Part shown: one piece after another, positions 45,653 through 54,336 of the stretch
Numbering within the stretch: the first letter of the stretch is position 1
How the letters are laid out: the number at the start of each line of letters is the position of its first letter
NCBI RefSeq assembly: GCF_001400735.1
Contig: NZ_LJPW01000147.1
Coordinates: forward strand, 1-64,000
Reading direction: 5' to 3'
Source: Pseudomonas caricapapayae
Lineage (GTDB): Bacteria > Pseudomonadota > Gammaproteobacteria > Pseudomonadales > Pseudomonadaceae
Length of the DNA stretch: 64,000 nucleotides
The notes under the pieces: model-generated
What the model was told of the DNA's origin: nothing
Databases searched by the model: none
Seen by the model: the letters and a program-made list of their open reading frames with translations, nothing else
Position numbers and translations under genes: made by a program

Positions 45653-48600
45653 CAAGCGAATACGCCGAGCTGCATTGCCTGTCCAACTTCAGTTTTCAGC
45701 GCGGCGCCTCAAGCGCCCGTGAGCTGTTCGAACGAGCCTCGCGCCATGGCTATCAGGCGCTGGCCATCACTGACGAGTGCACGCTGGCCGGTATCGTACG
45801 TGCGTGGCAGGCGTCCATCAGCACCGGCCTGCCGTTGATCATCGGCAGCGAAATGCACATCGAGAACGGGCCGAAAGCTGTGCTGCTGGTGGAAAGCCAG
45901 ACAGGCTATGAGGCGCTGTGCAAATTGATCACGGTGGCACGCCGCAGAGCCAGAAAAGGTGAATACCGGTTGTTGCGTGAAGATTTCGAGCCTTCACCGG
46001 ACGGTTTGCTGGCCATCTGGCTGCCGGACATCGAAGGCGACGCACAAGCCTGTCTGGCGCATGGACGCTGGTTGCGTGAGCGCTTTGCCGAGCGCCTCTG
46101 GCTCGGCGTGGAATTACATCGCGGCGCAGATGACGAGCAGCGTCTGGCCGACTTGCTGGCGCTGGCGCAATCGTTGGGTGTCCCGGCAGTTGCCAGCGGT
46201 GATGTACACATGCATGCGCGCGGTCGGCGTGCCCTGCAGGACACCATGACTGCTATTCGCCATCACACTACCGTGGCAGAGGCCGGGCACCTGTTGTTTG
46301 CCAACGGCGAGCGCCATTTACGGGCACTGAATGCGCTTGCCGAGCATTACCCGGACTGGCTGCTGGCCGAATCGGTGCGTATTGCCCGGCGCTGCACGTT
46401 CGATCTGGGCGATTTGAAATATGAATACCCGCACGAGCTGGTCCCCAAAGGCCAGACACCCACGTCGTGGCTGCGTGAATTGACCGAGCGCGGTGCCCGC
46501 AAACGCTGGCCGAACGGGCTGACGCCAGCCACCCGTGCGCAGGTCGAGAAGGAACTGGCGCTGATCGCGGAAAAGAAGTTCGACAGCTACTTTCTGACCG
46601 TGCATGACATCGTCGAGTTTGCCCGCAGCCAGCATATCCTTTGCCAGGGACGGGGCTCGGCGGCCAACTCGGCAGTGTGTTATGCGCTGGGGATCACCGA
46701 GCTGAACCCGGAACAGAGCAACCTGCTGTTCGAGCGCTTTATCTCCAGAGAGCGCAACGAGCCACCGGACATCGACGTGGATTTCGAGCACGACCGCCGC
46801 GAAGAAGTCATTCAGTACGTGTTCAGACGTTATGGTCGGGGCAGGGCGGCGCTGACCGCAGTGGCCAGCACGTATCACGGCTCGGGCGCGGTGCGTGATG
46901 TGGCCAAGGTGCTGGGTTTGCCGCCTGACCAGATCAACGCCCTGGCAGATGCCTTCAGCCGCTGGAGCGATTCGCTGCCGTCGCCCGAACGCCTGCGCGA
47001 ATACGGCTTCGATGCCGACATGCCAATCCTCAAGCGCGTACTGGCCCTGACCGGCGAGCTGATCGGTTTTCCCCGGCATTTGTCACAACATCCGGGCGGC
47101 TTCGTGATTTCCGAACACCCGCTGGACACGCTGGTGCCGGTCGAGAACGCTGCGATGGCCGACCGCACGATCATCCAGTGGGACAAGGACGACCTGGACC
47201 TGGTCGGTCTGTTGAAAGTCGACATCCTTGCACTGGGCATGCTCAGCGCCTTGCGCCGCACGTTTGATCTGGTGCATTTGCACCGTGGTAAACGATGGAC
47301 CCTGGCAAGTCTTCCGGGCGACGACCGGAAAACCTACGAAATGATCAGCCGCGCCGACACCATCGGCGTGTTCCAGATCGAGTCCCGCGCGCAGATGGCC
47401 ATGCTGCCACGCCTCAGACCGGAAAAATTCTACGATCTGGTCATCGAAGTCGCCATTGTCCGGCCGGGGCCGATTCAGGGCGACATGGTTCATCCATACC
47501 TGCGCCGGCGTAATGGCGAGGAAGCGATTACCTATCCGCCTAAACTAAAAAGCGTCTTTGAGCGCACCTTGGGCGTGCCGCTGTTTCAGGAACAGGTCAT
47601 GGAAGTGGCGATCATCGCTGCCGGTTACACGCCGGGCGAGGCGGACGAATTGCGCCGCGCGATGGCCGCGTGGAAACGTCACGGCGGGCTGGAGCCGCAT
47701 CGCGAACGGCTGCGCACAGGCATGCTGGAAAATGATTACGACGTGGATTTTGCCGACCGGATTTTCGAACAGATCAAGGGTTTTGGCAGTTACGGTTTCC
47801 CCGAGTCCCACGCCGCCAGTTTCGCCTTGCTGACCTACGCCAGTTGCTGGCTCAAATGCCATGAACCGGCAGCGTTCACCTGCGCGCTGATCAACAGCTG
47901 GCCGATGGGGTTTTACAGCCCGGATCAATTGTTACAGGACGCACGTCGCCACCACATTGAAATCCGCCCGGTGGATGTGCGCTACAGCAACTGGGATTGT
48001 TCGCTGGAGCCGCTCGATCATCCCGACAGTACACTCAATCTGGCGATTCGCCTCGGGCTGCGCATGGTACGTGGCTTTCGCGAGGAGGATGCCCGACGCA
48101 TTGAAACTGCGCGCTCGGAACGGTTGTTTACCGATGCCACAGACCTGACCTTGCGCGCCGATCTGGAGTCCCGTGCCGCTGAAGCGCTGGCCGACTCCGG
48201 TGCCTTGCGCGGGCTGATCGGCCATCGGCACCGGGCGCGCTGGGAAGTGGCAGGCGTGGAAGCCCAGCGCCCGTTGTTCAATGACTTGCCCAGCGAAGAC
48301 ACACAGGTAACGCTGCCGCTGCCGACGGTGGCCGAAGACCTGATGGCCGACTACGCCACGCTGGGCACCACCCTCGGCCCGCACCCGTTGGCCTTGCTGC
48401 GTCGGCAATTGGCTGCCAGACGCTTTCGCAGCTCACAAGACTTGCTGAGCCTGGAAAACGACCGAACCCTCAGCGTGGCGGGGCTGGTTATTGGTCGTCA
48501 ACGACCGGGAACAGCCAGTGGCGTGACCTTTGTGACCCTTGAAGACGAGTTCGGTATGGTCAATGTCGTGGTCTGGCGCGACTTGGCCGAACGTCAGCGC

Positions 48601-48744
48601 AAGGTATTGGTGGGCTCGCAACTGCTGCAGGTTTTCGGGCGACTGGAATCGAAAAGTGGTGTGCGCCACTTGATCGCCCAGCGCCTGTACGACCTCACGC
48701 CGTTGCTGACCGGGCTGGATGTGCGCAGTCGGGATTTTCAATAA
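45649..48744 (+). CDS. dnaE2: Error-prone DNA polymerase DnaE2 (ImuC)
   Basis: C-family polymerase of 1031 residues used in SOS mutagenesis. An N-terminal PHP domain opens with YAELHCLSNFSFQRGASS. The catalytic triad lies in PPDIDVDFEHDRR and the related GRGSAANSAVCYALGIT. The C-terminal OB fold (about 920-1020) includes VTFVTLEDEFGMVNVVVW. It has the shortened C-terminus of DnaE2 and lacks the tau-binding tail of DnaE1. It is the last gene of the LexA2-controlled cassette; damage should induce all four proteins together. Confidence 0.96.
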   Translation: MTSEYAELHCLSNFSFQRGASSARELFERASRHGYQALAITDECTLAGIVRAWQASISTGLPLIIGSEMHIENGPKAVLLVESQTGYEALCKLITVARRRARKGEYRLLREDFEPSPDGLLAIWLPDIEGDAQACLAHGRWLRERFAERLWLGVELHRGADDEQRLADLLALAQSLGVPAVASGDVHMHARGRRALQDTMTAIRHHTTVAEAGHLLFANGERHLRALNALAEHYPDWLLAESVRIARRCTFDLGDLKYEYPHELVPKGQTPTSWLRELTERGARKRWPNGLTPATRAQVEKELALIAEKKFDSYFLTVHDIVEFARSQHILCQGRGSAANSAVCYALGITELNPEQSNLLFERFISRERNEPPDIDVDFEHDRREEVIQYVFRRYGRGRAALTAVASTYHGSGAVRDVAKVLGLPPDQINALADAFSRWSDSLPSPERLREYGFDADMPILKRVLALTGELIGFPRHLSQHPGGFVISEHPLDTLVPVENAAMADRTIIQWDKDDLDLVGLLKVDILALGMLSALRRTFDLVHLHRGKRWTLASLPGDDRKTYEMISRADTIGVFQIESRAQMAMLPRLRPEKFYDLVIEVAIVRPGPIQGDMVHPYLRRRNGEEAITYPPKLKSVFERTLGVPLFQEQVMEVAIIAAGYTPGEADELRRAMAAWKRHGGLEPHRERLRTGMLENDYDVDFADRIFEQIKGFGSYGFPESHAASFALLTYASCWLKCHEPAAFTCALINSWPMGFYSPDQLLQDARRHHIEIRPVDVRYSNWDCSLEPLDHPDSTLNLAIRLGLRMVRGFREEDARRIETARSERLFTDATDLTLRADLESRAAEALADSGALRGLIGHRHRARWEVAGVEAQRPLFNDLPSEDTQVTLPLPTVAEDLMADYATLGTTLGPHPLALLRRQLAARRFRSSQDLLSLENDRTLSVAGLVIGRQRPGTASGVTFVTLEDEFGMVNVVVWRDLAERQRKVLVGSQLLQVFGRLESKSGVRHLIAQRLYDLTPLLTGLDVRSRDFQ

Positions 48745-48749
48745 TCGGG

Positions 48750-48764
48750 CCTGCAATTTGCAGG
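48750..48764. promoter_or_regulatory. Palindrome between dnaE2 and the DUF1989 gene
   Basis: CCTGCAA-T-TTGCAGG, perfect 7-bp arms around one base, 5 bases after the dnaE2 stop and 35 bases before the next start. The stem would be too tight to act as a hairpin terminator, so an operator is more likely. No regulator is known. Confidence 0.35.
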
Positions 48765-48799
48765 ATAAATCTGCACATCCTGCCAACGAGAAGCCCTGA

Positions 48800-49651
48800 A
48801 TGTACAAAGACTACCCAGCCGCCTACCAGGTCAGCAAAGGCGCAGCGCTGCAAGTGGACACGGCGTTTTACGAGCGCCTGCGTGCGAATGCGCAGCAGCG
48901 CACCCTCGTCGAGCAGTTCGAAGTACCCATTCGTACCGGACGGGCCTGGAAGGTCAAGGCCGGTCAGGTGTTTCGTGTCACCACACCGGTTGGCCCGCAG
49001 GTGGGCGATTTCAATGTCTGGAACGCCAACGACCCGCGAGAGCGCCTGTGGGCAGCGCGCACGCGCCAGCTACAGGGCGCGCATGTCAGCACTCATGACC
49101 GGCTGTGGTCGAACCTGCCGTTTTTGCGGCCAATGGTAACCATTACCGACGACAGCCTGGCCAGCTACGGGATCGACGAGCATGGCGGCCGCCTTCATGA
49201 TTTGCTTGGCACGCGTTGTGACCCCTACGTCAACAAGATGCTGACCGGCGAAGACTTTCATCATCACTGTCATTCAAACCTGACCCGTGCCGTGCTGCCG
49301 CACGGGCTGACCGAATTCGACGTGCATGACGTGCTGAACATCTTCCAGTGCACCGGCCTCAATCATGACGACATGTACTTCATGAAGGCCTGTCCGGCGC
49401 AAAAGGGCGATTATCTGGAGTTTTTCGCTGAAATCGACCTGCTGTGTGCGTTGTCGACCTGCCCGGGCGGCGATCTGTCACTGCCGATGTGGGGGCCTGA
49501 CGCGCAGGACCCGTTAAGCGTCTGCCGTCCGCTGGGTGTCGAAATCTACGACCTCGACGCCGCGTTGCTGGAGGGTTGGCAGCCTCCTGAGCGGGCGGCC
49601 TACAACGGGCTGCATGGCTTGCAGATTGCCAAGGCTGACTGGGAAAAATAA
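48800..49651 (+). CDS. DUF1989 (urea carboxylase-associated) family protein
   Basis: Cytoplasmic 283-residue protein of the DUF1989 family. Conserved elements include GQVFRVTTPVGPQVGDFNVWNA, HDLLGTRCDPY, the Cys/His-rich HHHCHSNL and FQCTGLNHDDMYFM, all probable metal-site or active-site residues. Members commonly come in pairs beside urea/guanidine carboxylase genes, where they take part in carboxyguanidine breakdown. Here there is a single, larger copy with no carboxylase nearby, so its reaction is open. GAGAAG lies 6 bases before the ATG. Confidence 0.83.
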   Translation: MYKDYPAAYQVSKGAALQVDTAFYERLRANAQQRTLVEQFEVPIRTGRAWKVKAGQVFRVTTPVGPQVGDFNVWNANDPRERLWAARTRQLQGAHVSTHDRLWSNLPFLRPMVTITDDSLASYGIDEHGGRLHDLLGTRCDPYVNKMLTGEDFHHHCHSNLTRAVLPHGLTEFDVHDVLNIFQCTGLNHDDMYFMKACPAQKGDYLEFFAEIDLLCALSTCPGGDLSLPMWGPDAQDPLSVCRPLGVEIYDLDAALLEGWQPPERAAYNGLHGLQIAKADWEK

Positions 49652-49655
49652 CCGC

Positions 49656-50585
49656 TCAGGCCGCGCGAGCCATCCTGCGCAGCCCCCAGACCATCACCGC
49701 CCCCAGCCCGAGCATGGCCAGAAGCAATGCCGGATAAGCCACCCACCAGTGGAGCGGGGCGGTCATCATGCTGAATTCGGACATGCCACCGATCCCGGCA
49801 ATCAGGTTCAAGGGCAGAAACACCACATTGATCAGCGTCAGTTTGCGCAGCAGGGTGTTGGTGCTGTTGTTGACCAGATTGCCACGTGCATCCATCAACC
49901 CGGCGAACACTGTGGAATAGATCTCGGCCTGTTTGTAACACTGGTCGTTCTCGATGATCATGTCATCGATCAACGCCAGGCAGGCAGTCGCGTACTGCTT
50001 GCCCTGCGCATGATTGCGCAGGCGGGTCAGAACCGCACCATTGCTGTGGATCGCATTGATGTAATACACCAGGCTTTCGCTGAGGTTGAACATCTGCAGC
50101 AAATGACGGTTTTCCAGTGAGGAGTTGAATTTCTGCTGCAATTCCCGGGCGACCATCTTGATGACTTTCAAATGGCCCAGATAGTGATGAATGTTGTTGA
50201 ACAACAGCTCCAGAAGGATATCCAGCGGCTGGTTCAAAGGACGGTGAGCCCCCAGCGCGCTCAAAGGTTGCTCGTCATCACAGATCAGGACCAATTGGTC
50301 CCGACTGAGCAGCACACCAAAGGACGAAACGTCGAACGAGAAGCTGTTCTTGCCCGAGTAGTTTTCGGGGCGTTTCCAGATCAGAAACAAGGCATCAGGG
50401 TGAAACTCGATGCGCGAAATTTCATCGGGATCCAGCGCCGATGCCACGGCGTGCTCATCAAGGTGAAAGCGCTCCATCAATAACCTGCGTTCACCAGTGT
50501 CAGGCTTGCTGAACCAAAGCACCTGAGCCTTTTGCGGGTCACATGTCAGCAACCGGTTGCCATCGAGTGTCAGGCCCTGAATCAT
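49656..50585 (-). CDS. CorA/ZntB-family divalent cation transporter with GMS in place of GMN
   Basis: 309-residue membrane protein: a large cytoplasmic N-domain (1-240) with long helices, then two C-terminal membrane helices. The pore motif after the first helix reads GIGGMSEF, where CorA has YGMN; the Asn-to-Ser change hits the selectivity residue. The gene begins 4 bases after the rimK-like stop and shares its transcript. ATG 50585 has GGTGA upstream. Mg2+ is the default substrate but Zn2+ or another ion is possible given the motif change. Confidence 0.87.
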   Translation of the reverse strand: MIQGLTLDGNRLLTCDPQKAQVLWFSKPDTGERRLLMERFHLDEHAVASALDPDEISRIEFHPDALFLIWKRPENYSGKNSFSFDVSSFGVLLSRDQLVLICDDEQPLSALGAHRPLNQPLDILLELLFNNIHHYLGHLKVIKMVARELQQKFNSSLENRHLLQMFNLSESLVYYINAIHSNGAVLTRLRNHAQGKQYATACLALIDDMIIENDQCYKQAEIYSTVFAGLMDARGNLVNNSTNTLLRKLTLINVVFLPLNLIAGIGGMSEFSMMTAPLHWWVAYPALLLAMLGLGAVMVWGLRRMARAA

Positions 50586-50589
50586 CGTT

Positions 50590-52155
50590 TCACCATTCTT
50601 TGCCGAGGCGTTTGAGCTCCAGACGGCGGACGAACTCTTCCAGCACCAGGCTGTACAGATCATCCTGCAGGTAAGCGTCTTCGATGCCGGCATCCAGGTT
50701 CGGATTGTCGTTGACCTCGATCACTACCACTTGATCGCCTGACTGTTTCAAGTCCACGCCATACAACCCGTCACCAATCAGGTTGGCAGTCTTGAGTGCC
50801 AGTTCGACTACGGCGCGTGGCGCTTCGTGCACCGCCAGCGTGCGGCATTCGCCAATCACCTCGGTGCCGATCGCCTTGTGGTTATAGATCTGCCAATGCC
50901 CCTTGGACATGAAGTACTGGCAGGCAAATATCGGTTTGCGATTGAGAATGCCGATGCGCCAGTCGTACTCGGTGTAGAAAAACTCCTGAGCCAGCAACAA
51001 CACCGAGTGCTCGAACAGCTGGGTCGTTGCCGTGTGCATTTCCTCGGGTGTACTGACCTTGATCACACCTCTGGAAAAGCAGCCATCAGGGATCTTCAAT
51101 ACCAGCGGGAAGCCCAGACGTGTGGCCACGTGCTGCAGTTCTTCCGGGCGGTCCTTGTAGAGGATTTCCGTTCGCGGCATGCCCAGATCATGGCTTTTGA
51201 GCAGGTCGGTCAGGTACACCTTGTTGGTGCAGCGCAGGATCGAGGTGGAGTCATCCATGACCACCAGCCCCTCGCTTTCGGCCTTCTTGGCGAAGCGGTA
51301 GGTGTGGTTGTCAACGCTGGTGGTTTCGCGAATCAGCAGCGCGTCGTACTCGGCCAGCCGGGCGTAATCTTTCTTTTCGATCAGCTCGACATCGATGCCC
51401 AGGCGCTGGCCGACACGGATGAAATTGGTTAGCGCCTCGGTGTTGGACGGTGGCAGCTGTTCCTGCGGGTCATGCAGGATAGCCAGGTCATAGCGGGCCA
51501 TGCGTCGGGAACTGGGTTGGCGCCAGACGTTGCGGCTGAAGCCTTCCAGCGCCGTGGCGAACTCATCCTGCTGATCCTCGCGCAGGCGCGGCAGAGCACC
51601 GGCCTTGATACCCGCAATGTGCCAATTGTCGCGTTTGCGAAACTCCACCATCAGGATCGGGCAGGGGAAGACTTCAAACAATTGACGGGCGAGATCCTTC
51701 AATGGCTCCAGTGTGGTCTGGCCGAAGTAAAGTGTCAGGGTAAACCCTTCGGTGTCGTCATAGGGATGATCCTCAAGTGCGGTCTCCAGCCACTTGTCCA
51801 GGTCATCGAGGGCCAGGCCGTAGAGTGACTTGCGGGTCAACTCGCTGATGGTCTTTACCGAAGGAATGACATTGTGCTGGCGCGCTTCGGCCAGCAGGGA
51901 ACAGTAATAACCGTGGCCCAGGTATTTGTAGCTGCGGCACAGATTGATGACTTGCACACGCTTGCCTGCCTTGGTTTTCAGTGGCTTTTCCAGGTAATCC
52001 TGGGCGCTGATCAAGTCTTCGCTGGGGAAGTAAGATGCCCAGTCTTCAAGCCGTTCGACAATAATCACCCGTTGCCTCTGCGCTGCAAAAAGCGTTGTGG
52101 GGTCTGCACGTCTGGTTGTTGCTGAAAGCGCAAGTTGCGCAGATACTTCGTTCAT
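50590..52155 (-). CDS. RimK-family ATP-grasp ligase
   Basis: 521-residue ATP-grasp enzyme. An N-terminal RimK-like region (about 25-190, starting QRVIIVERLEDWASYFPSEDL) is followed by the ATP-grasp domain (about 205-510). FPLVLKIPDGCFSRGVIKV is the nucleotide-binding hairpin and VVVIEVNDNPNLDAGIED the magnesium-binding E-x-N-x-N motif. RimK-type enzymes add glutamate or other residues to peptides. ATG 52155 has AGGTGA upstream; a much longer in-frame reading overlaps the divergent gene and is rejected. It is divergent from the GNAT-C39 gene (114 bases apart) and followed by the CorA-like gene. Confidence 0.9.
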   Translation of the reverse strand: MNEVSAQLALSATTRRADPTTLFAAQRQRVIIVERLEDWASYFPSEDLISAQDYLEKPLKTKAGKRVQVINLCRSYKYLGHGYYCSLLAEARQHNVIPSVKTISELTRKSLYGLALDDLDKWLETALEDHPYDDTEGFTLTLYFGQTTLEPLKDLARQLFEVFPCPILMVEFRKRDNWHIAGIKAGALPRLREDQQDEFATALEGFSRNVWRQPSSRRMARYDLAILHDPQEQLPPSNTEALTNFIRVGQRLGIDVELIEKKDYARLAEYDALLIRETTSVDNHTYRFAKKAESEGLVVMDDSTSILRCTNKVYLTDLLKSHDLGMPRTEILYKDRPEELQHVATRLGFPLVLKIPDGCFSRGVIKVSTPEEMHTATTQLFEHSVLLLAQEFFYTEYDWRIGILNRKPIFACQYFMSKGHWQIYNHKAIGTEVIGECRTLAVHEAPRAVVELALKTANLIGDGLYGVDLKQSGDQVVVIEVNDNPNLDAGIEDAYLQDDLYSLVLEEFVRRLELKRLGKEW

Positions 52156-52269
52156 CTTCACCTGTGCCGCTGACCTGTGTAATCGATCCGATGGGAAACA
52201 CGTCCTTTCTATTAAGCATGTGCTTTTTGAAATGTCCCGTTTCGTTACACAACTTTTACGGCGGTGCAG

Positions 52270-53430
52270 ATGGACTTTATATTTCGCGATGCAGTTGAAA
52301 CCGATGTCGACGACTTGTTGCTTTTGGAGAACCAGTGCTTTGACGGCGACCGTCTGACCGCGCGCAGCTTTCACTGGATGATTCGCCGCGCCAATGCCAG
52401 CCTGATCGTCGCCGAGCAGGCCGGAAAGCTCACCGGCTACGCGCTGGTGCTGTTTCATCGGGGCACCTCGCTGGGGCGTTTGTATTCGCTGGCGATTGTC
52501 GATGCGGCGCGGGGCAAGGGGCTGGGCAAGGAGTTGTTGCAACGTGCCGAGCAGCAGGCCGTGGGCCGCGACTGCGCTTACCTGCGCCTTGAGGTGCGCC
52601 CTGATAACCACGCGGCTATCGGGCTGTACGAACGCAACGGTTACCGGCGCTTCGCTCAGGTCGACGACTATTACCAGGACCATGCCCCGGCGCTGCGTTA
52701 CGAGAAGCGCATCGTCGAGCATGCTCGGCTGGATAGTCGTTCAGTGCCGTATTACCAGCAGACCCTGGAGTTCACTTGCGGTCCGGCCTGTCTGTTGATG
52801 GCGATGAAGGCTCTGCAACCTGTGCGTTTGATGGATCGCGCCGAAGAACTGCAGATCTGGCGCGAGGCGACCACGGTGTTCATGACCTCCGGCCATGGCG
52901 GATGCAGCCCTCAGGGGTTGGCGCTGGCTGCGCGGCGCAGGGGCTTTACCGTGAAGCTGCTGGTGTCGATTGCGGGCCCGCTGTTTCTGGGCGGCGTGCG
53001 CAGTGACCAAAAGAAACAGGTAATCCGCCTGGTGCACGAGCAGTTCTGTCATGAACTGCAGACCTGCGGCGTACAAACGCTGCCCAACCGCTCATTGAAC
53101 CTGCCTCGCGTACTGGCAGAGGGTGGCAAGCCGCTGGTGCTGATCAGCAGCTATCGCCTGACACGCTCCAAGGCGCCGCACTGGGTGATGGTCACCGACT
53201 GCGACAGTGATTTTGTCTACCTGCACGACCCTGATATCGATCACAGCCTGCATCGCCAGGCTATAGACTGTCAGCACATGCCCGTGAGCCATGCCGATTT
53301 CAACCGCATGAGTTGTTTCGGTGCCGACAAACTGCGCGCCGCAGTGATTGTGTTTGCCGCACCCGTGAATGATCATGCGTGCGCTTTACACGCGGCCTCA
53401 GCAGCTCAACCACAGGATTGCGTACATTGA
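52270..53430 (+). CDS. GNAT acetyltransferase-C39 peptidase fusion
   Basis: 386-residue two-domain protein. Residues 1-150 are a GNAT fold with the acetyl-CoA loop RGKGLGKELL (81-90) and YERNGYRRF at its end. Residues 160-370 are a C39-like papain-fold peptidase: oxyanion Gln163/164, nucleophile Cys170 in FTCGPACLL, His304 in KAPHWVMVTD and Asp320 in YLHDPD. C39 peptidases cut after GG in bacteriocin leaders, but here there is no ABC exporter domain. The chosen ATG follows GGCGGTG; a GTG two codons earlier is possible. It is coupled to the NodB-type gene by TGATG overlap. Confidence 0.9.
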   Translation: MDFIFRDAVETDVDDLLLLENQCFDGDRLTARSFHWMIRRANASLIVAEQAGKLTGYALVLFHRGTSLGRLYSLAIVDAARGKGLGKELLQRAEQQAVGRDCAYLRLEVRPDNHAAIGLYERNGYRRFAQVDDYYQDHAPALRYEKRIVEHARLDSRSVPYYQQTLEFTCGPACLLMAMKALQPVRLMDRAEELQIWREATTVFMTSGHGGCSPQGLALAARRRGFTVKLLVSIAGPLFLGGVRSDQKKQVIRLVHEQFCHELQTCGVQTLPNRSLNLPRVLAEGGKPLVLISSYRLTRSKAPHWVMVTDCDSDFVYLHDPDIDHSLHRQAIDCQHMPVSHADFNRMSCFGADKLRAAVIVFAAPVNDHACALHAASAAQPQDCVH

Positions 53431-54329
53431 TGAAGTCCGTTTTCAAGGTCTTTTTCGCACTGGCCATCGCCGCGAGCCTGTCGGCCTGCATAAGTGCTCC
53501 GGTTCCGCTGACGTCGAAGACCGCCGAGCAGTTGCGCCAGCGGCCTGCGGTGCGGTTCCTGCTGACCTTTGACGACGGCCCCAGTGCCTCGACGTTCTAC
53601 AACCCGAGCATCACGGTGCTCGACAGCCTGGCCGACAACCCGTTGCAGCCGAACATCAAGGCCGTGTTCTTCGTGCAGACCGGCGCAACGGGCGCGGGCA
53701 ACAGTGATCAAGGCAGAGCAATCATGCGTCGTCAGCATGAAGAAGGGCATCTGCTGGGCTTTCACACCGCTACGCCGCATCACACCAATCATCGGTCGTT
53801 GACGGATGAGGAACTGGAGCAGTCACTGACTCAAGGTTGCGCGATCATTACCGCGATCACCGGTGTGCCCACCAAGTTGTTGCGGCCGCCGTTCTGGAAC
53901 TACGACAAACGCACCTTCAGCGCCTATCAGCGCCATGACCTGCATGTGTTGTTGACGGACCTGAGTGCCAATGACGGCAAGATCTGGGGCTATAACTTCA
54001 GCCTGCGACGCCGTTCGAACATGGTCAGCCAGCTCTCGCAGGTGCGTGAGCGCATTGCTGCCGGGGAGTTGCCTGTTGTGGACGGTGTGATTCCGGTGGT
54101 GGTGACCTTCCACGATTTGAACCGCTACACCGCGCGGCATGCTCGGGAGTACCTGCAGATTCTGATCGACAGTGCCCGTCAGACTGGCGTTCGGCTTGCC
54201 GACCAGCCGTTCTACGACGACAGCGCGCAGTTACAGCGTGCCGCTCTGGCCCGCACGGTCAAAGAGGCGGGCCAGCCGGTCAGCCTGCCGGGTGTCTGGA
54301 GCTGGATCTGGGACCACAACGCCCATTGA
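53430..54329 (+). CDS. NodB-type polysaccharide deacetylase lipoprotein
   Basis: 299-residue lipoprotein: signal peptide ending in SLSAC (Cys20). The NodB core has TFDDGPS (Asp48/Asp49 catalytic and metal), H-rich metal motif GFHTATPHHTNH and LLRPPFWNYD. TFHDLN supplies the late catalytic histidine. It would remove acetyl groups from an envelope glycan, possibly peptidoglycan or an exopolysaccharide. Its ATG overlaps the stop of the GNAT-C39 gene, so the two are produced together. Confidence 0.9.
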   Translation: MKSVFKVFFALAIAASLSACISAPVPLTSKTAEQLRQRPAVRFLLTFDDGPSASTFYNPSITVLDSLADNPLQPNIKAVFFVQTGATGAGNSDQGRAIMRRQHEEGHLLGFHTATPHHTNHRSLTDEELEQSLTQGCAIITAITGVPTKLLRPPFWNYDKRTFSAYQRHDLHVLLTDLSANDGKIWGYNFSLRRRSNMVSQLSQVRERIAAGELPVVDGVIPVVVTFHDLNRYTARHAREYLQILIDSARQTGVRLADQPFYDDSAQLQRAALARTVKEAGQPVSLPGVWSWIWDHNAH

Positions 54330-54336
54330 CAACCGA

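Noticed and set aside
52156..52722. 190-codon N-terminal extension of the RimK-like protein
   Set aside because: It would overlap the divergent GNAT-C39 gene, and its sequence is an antisense translation of the GNAT domain. The ATG at 52155 has a good ribosome site.
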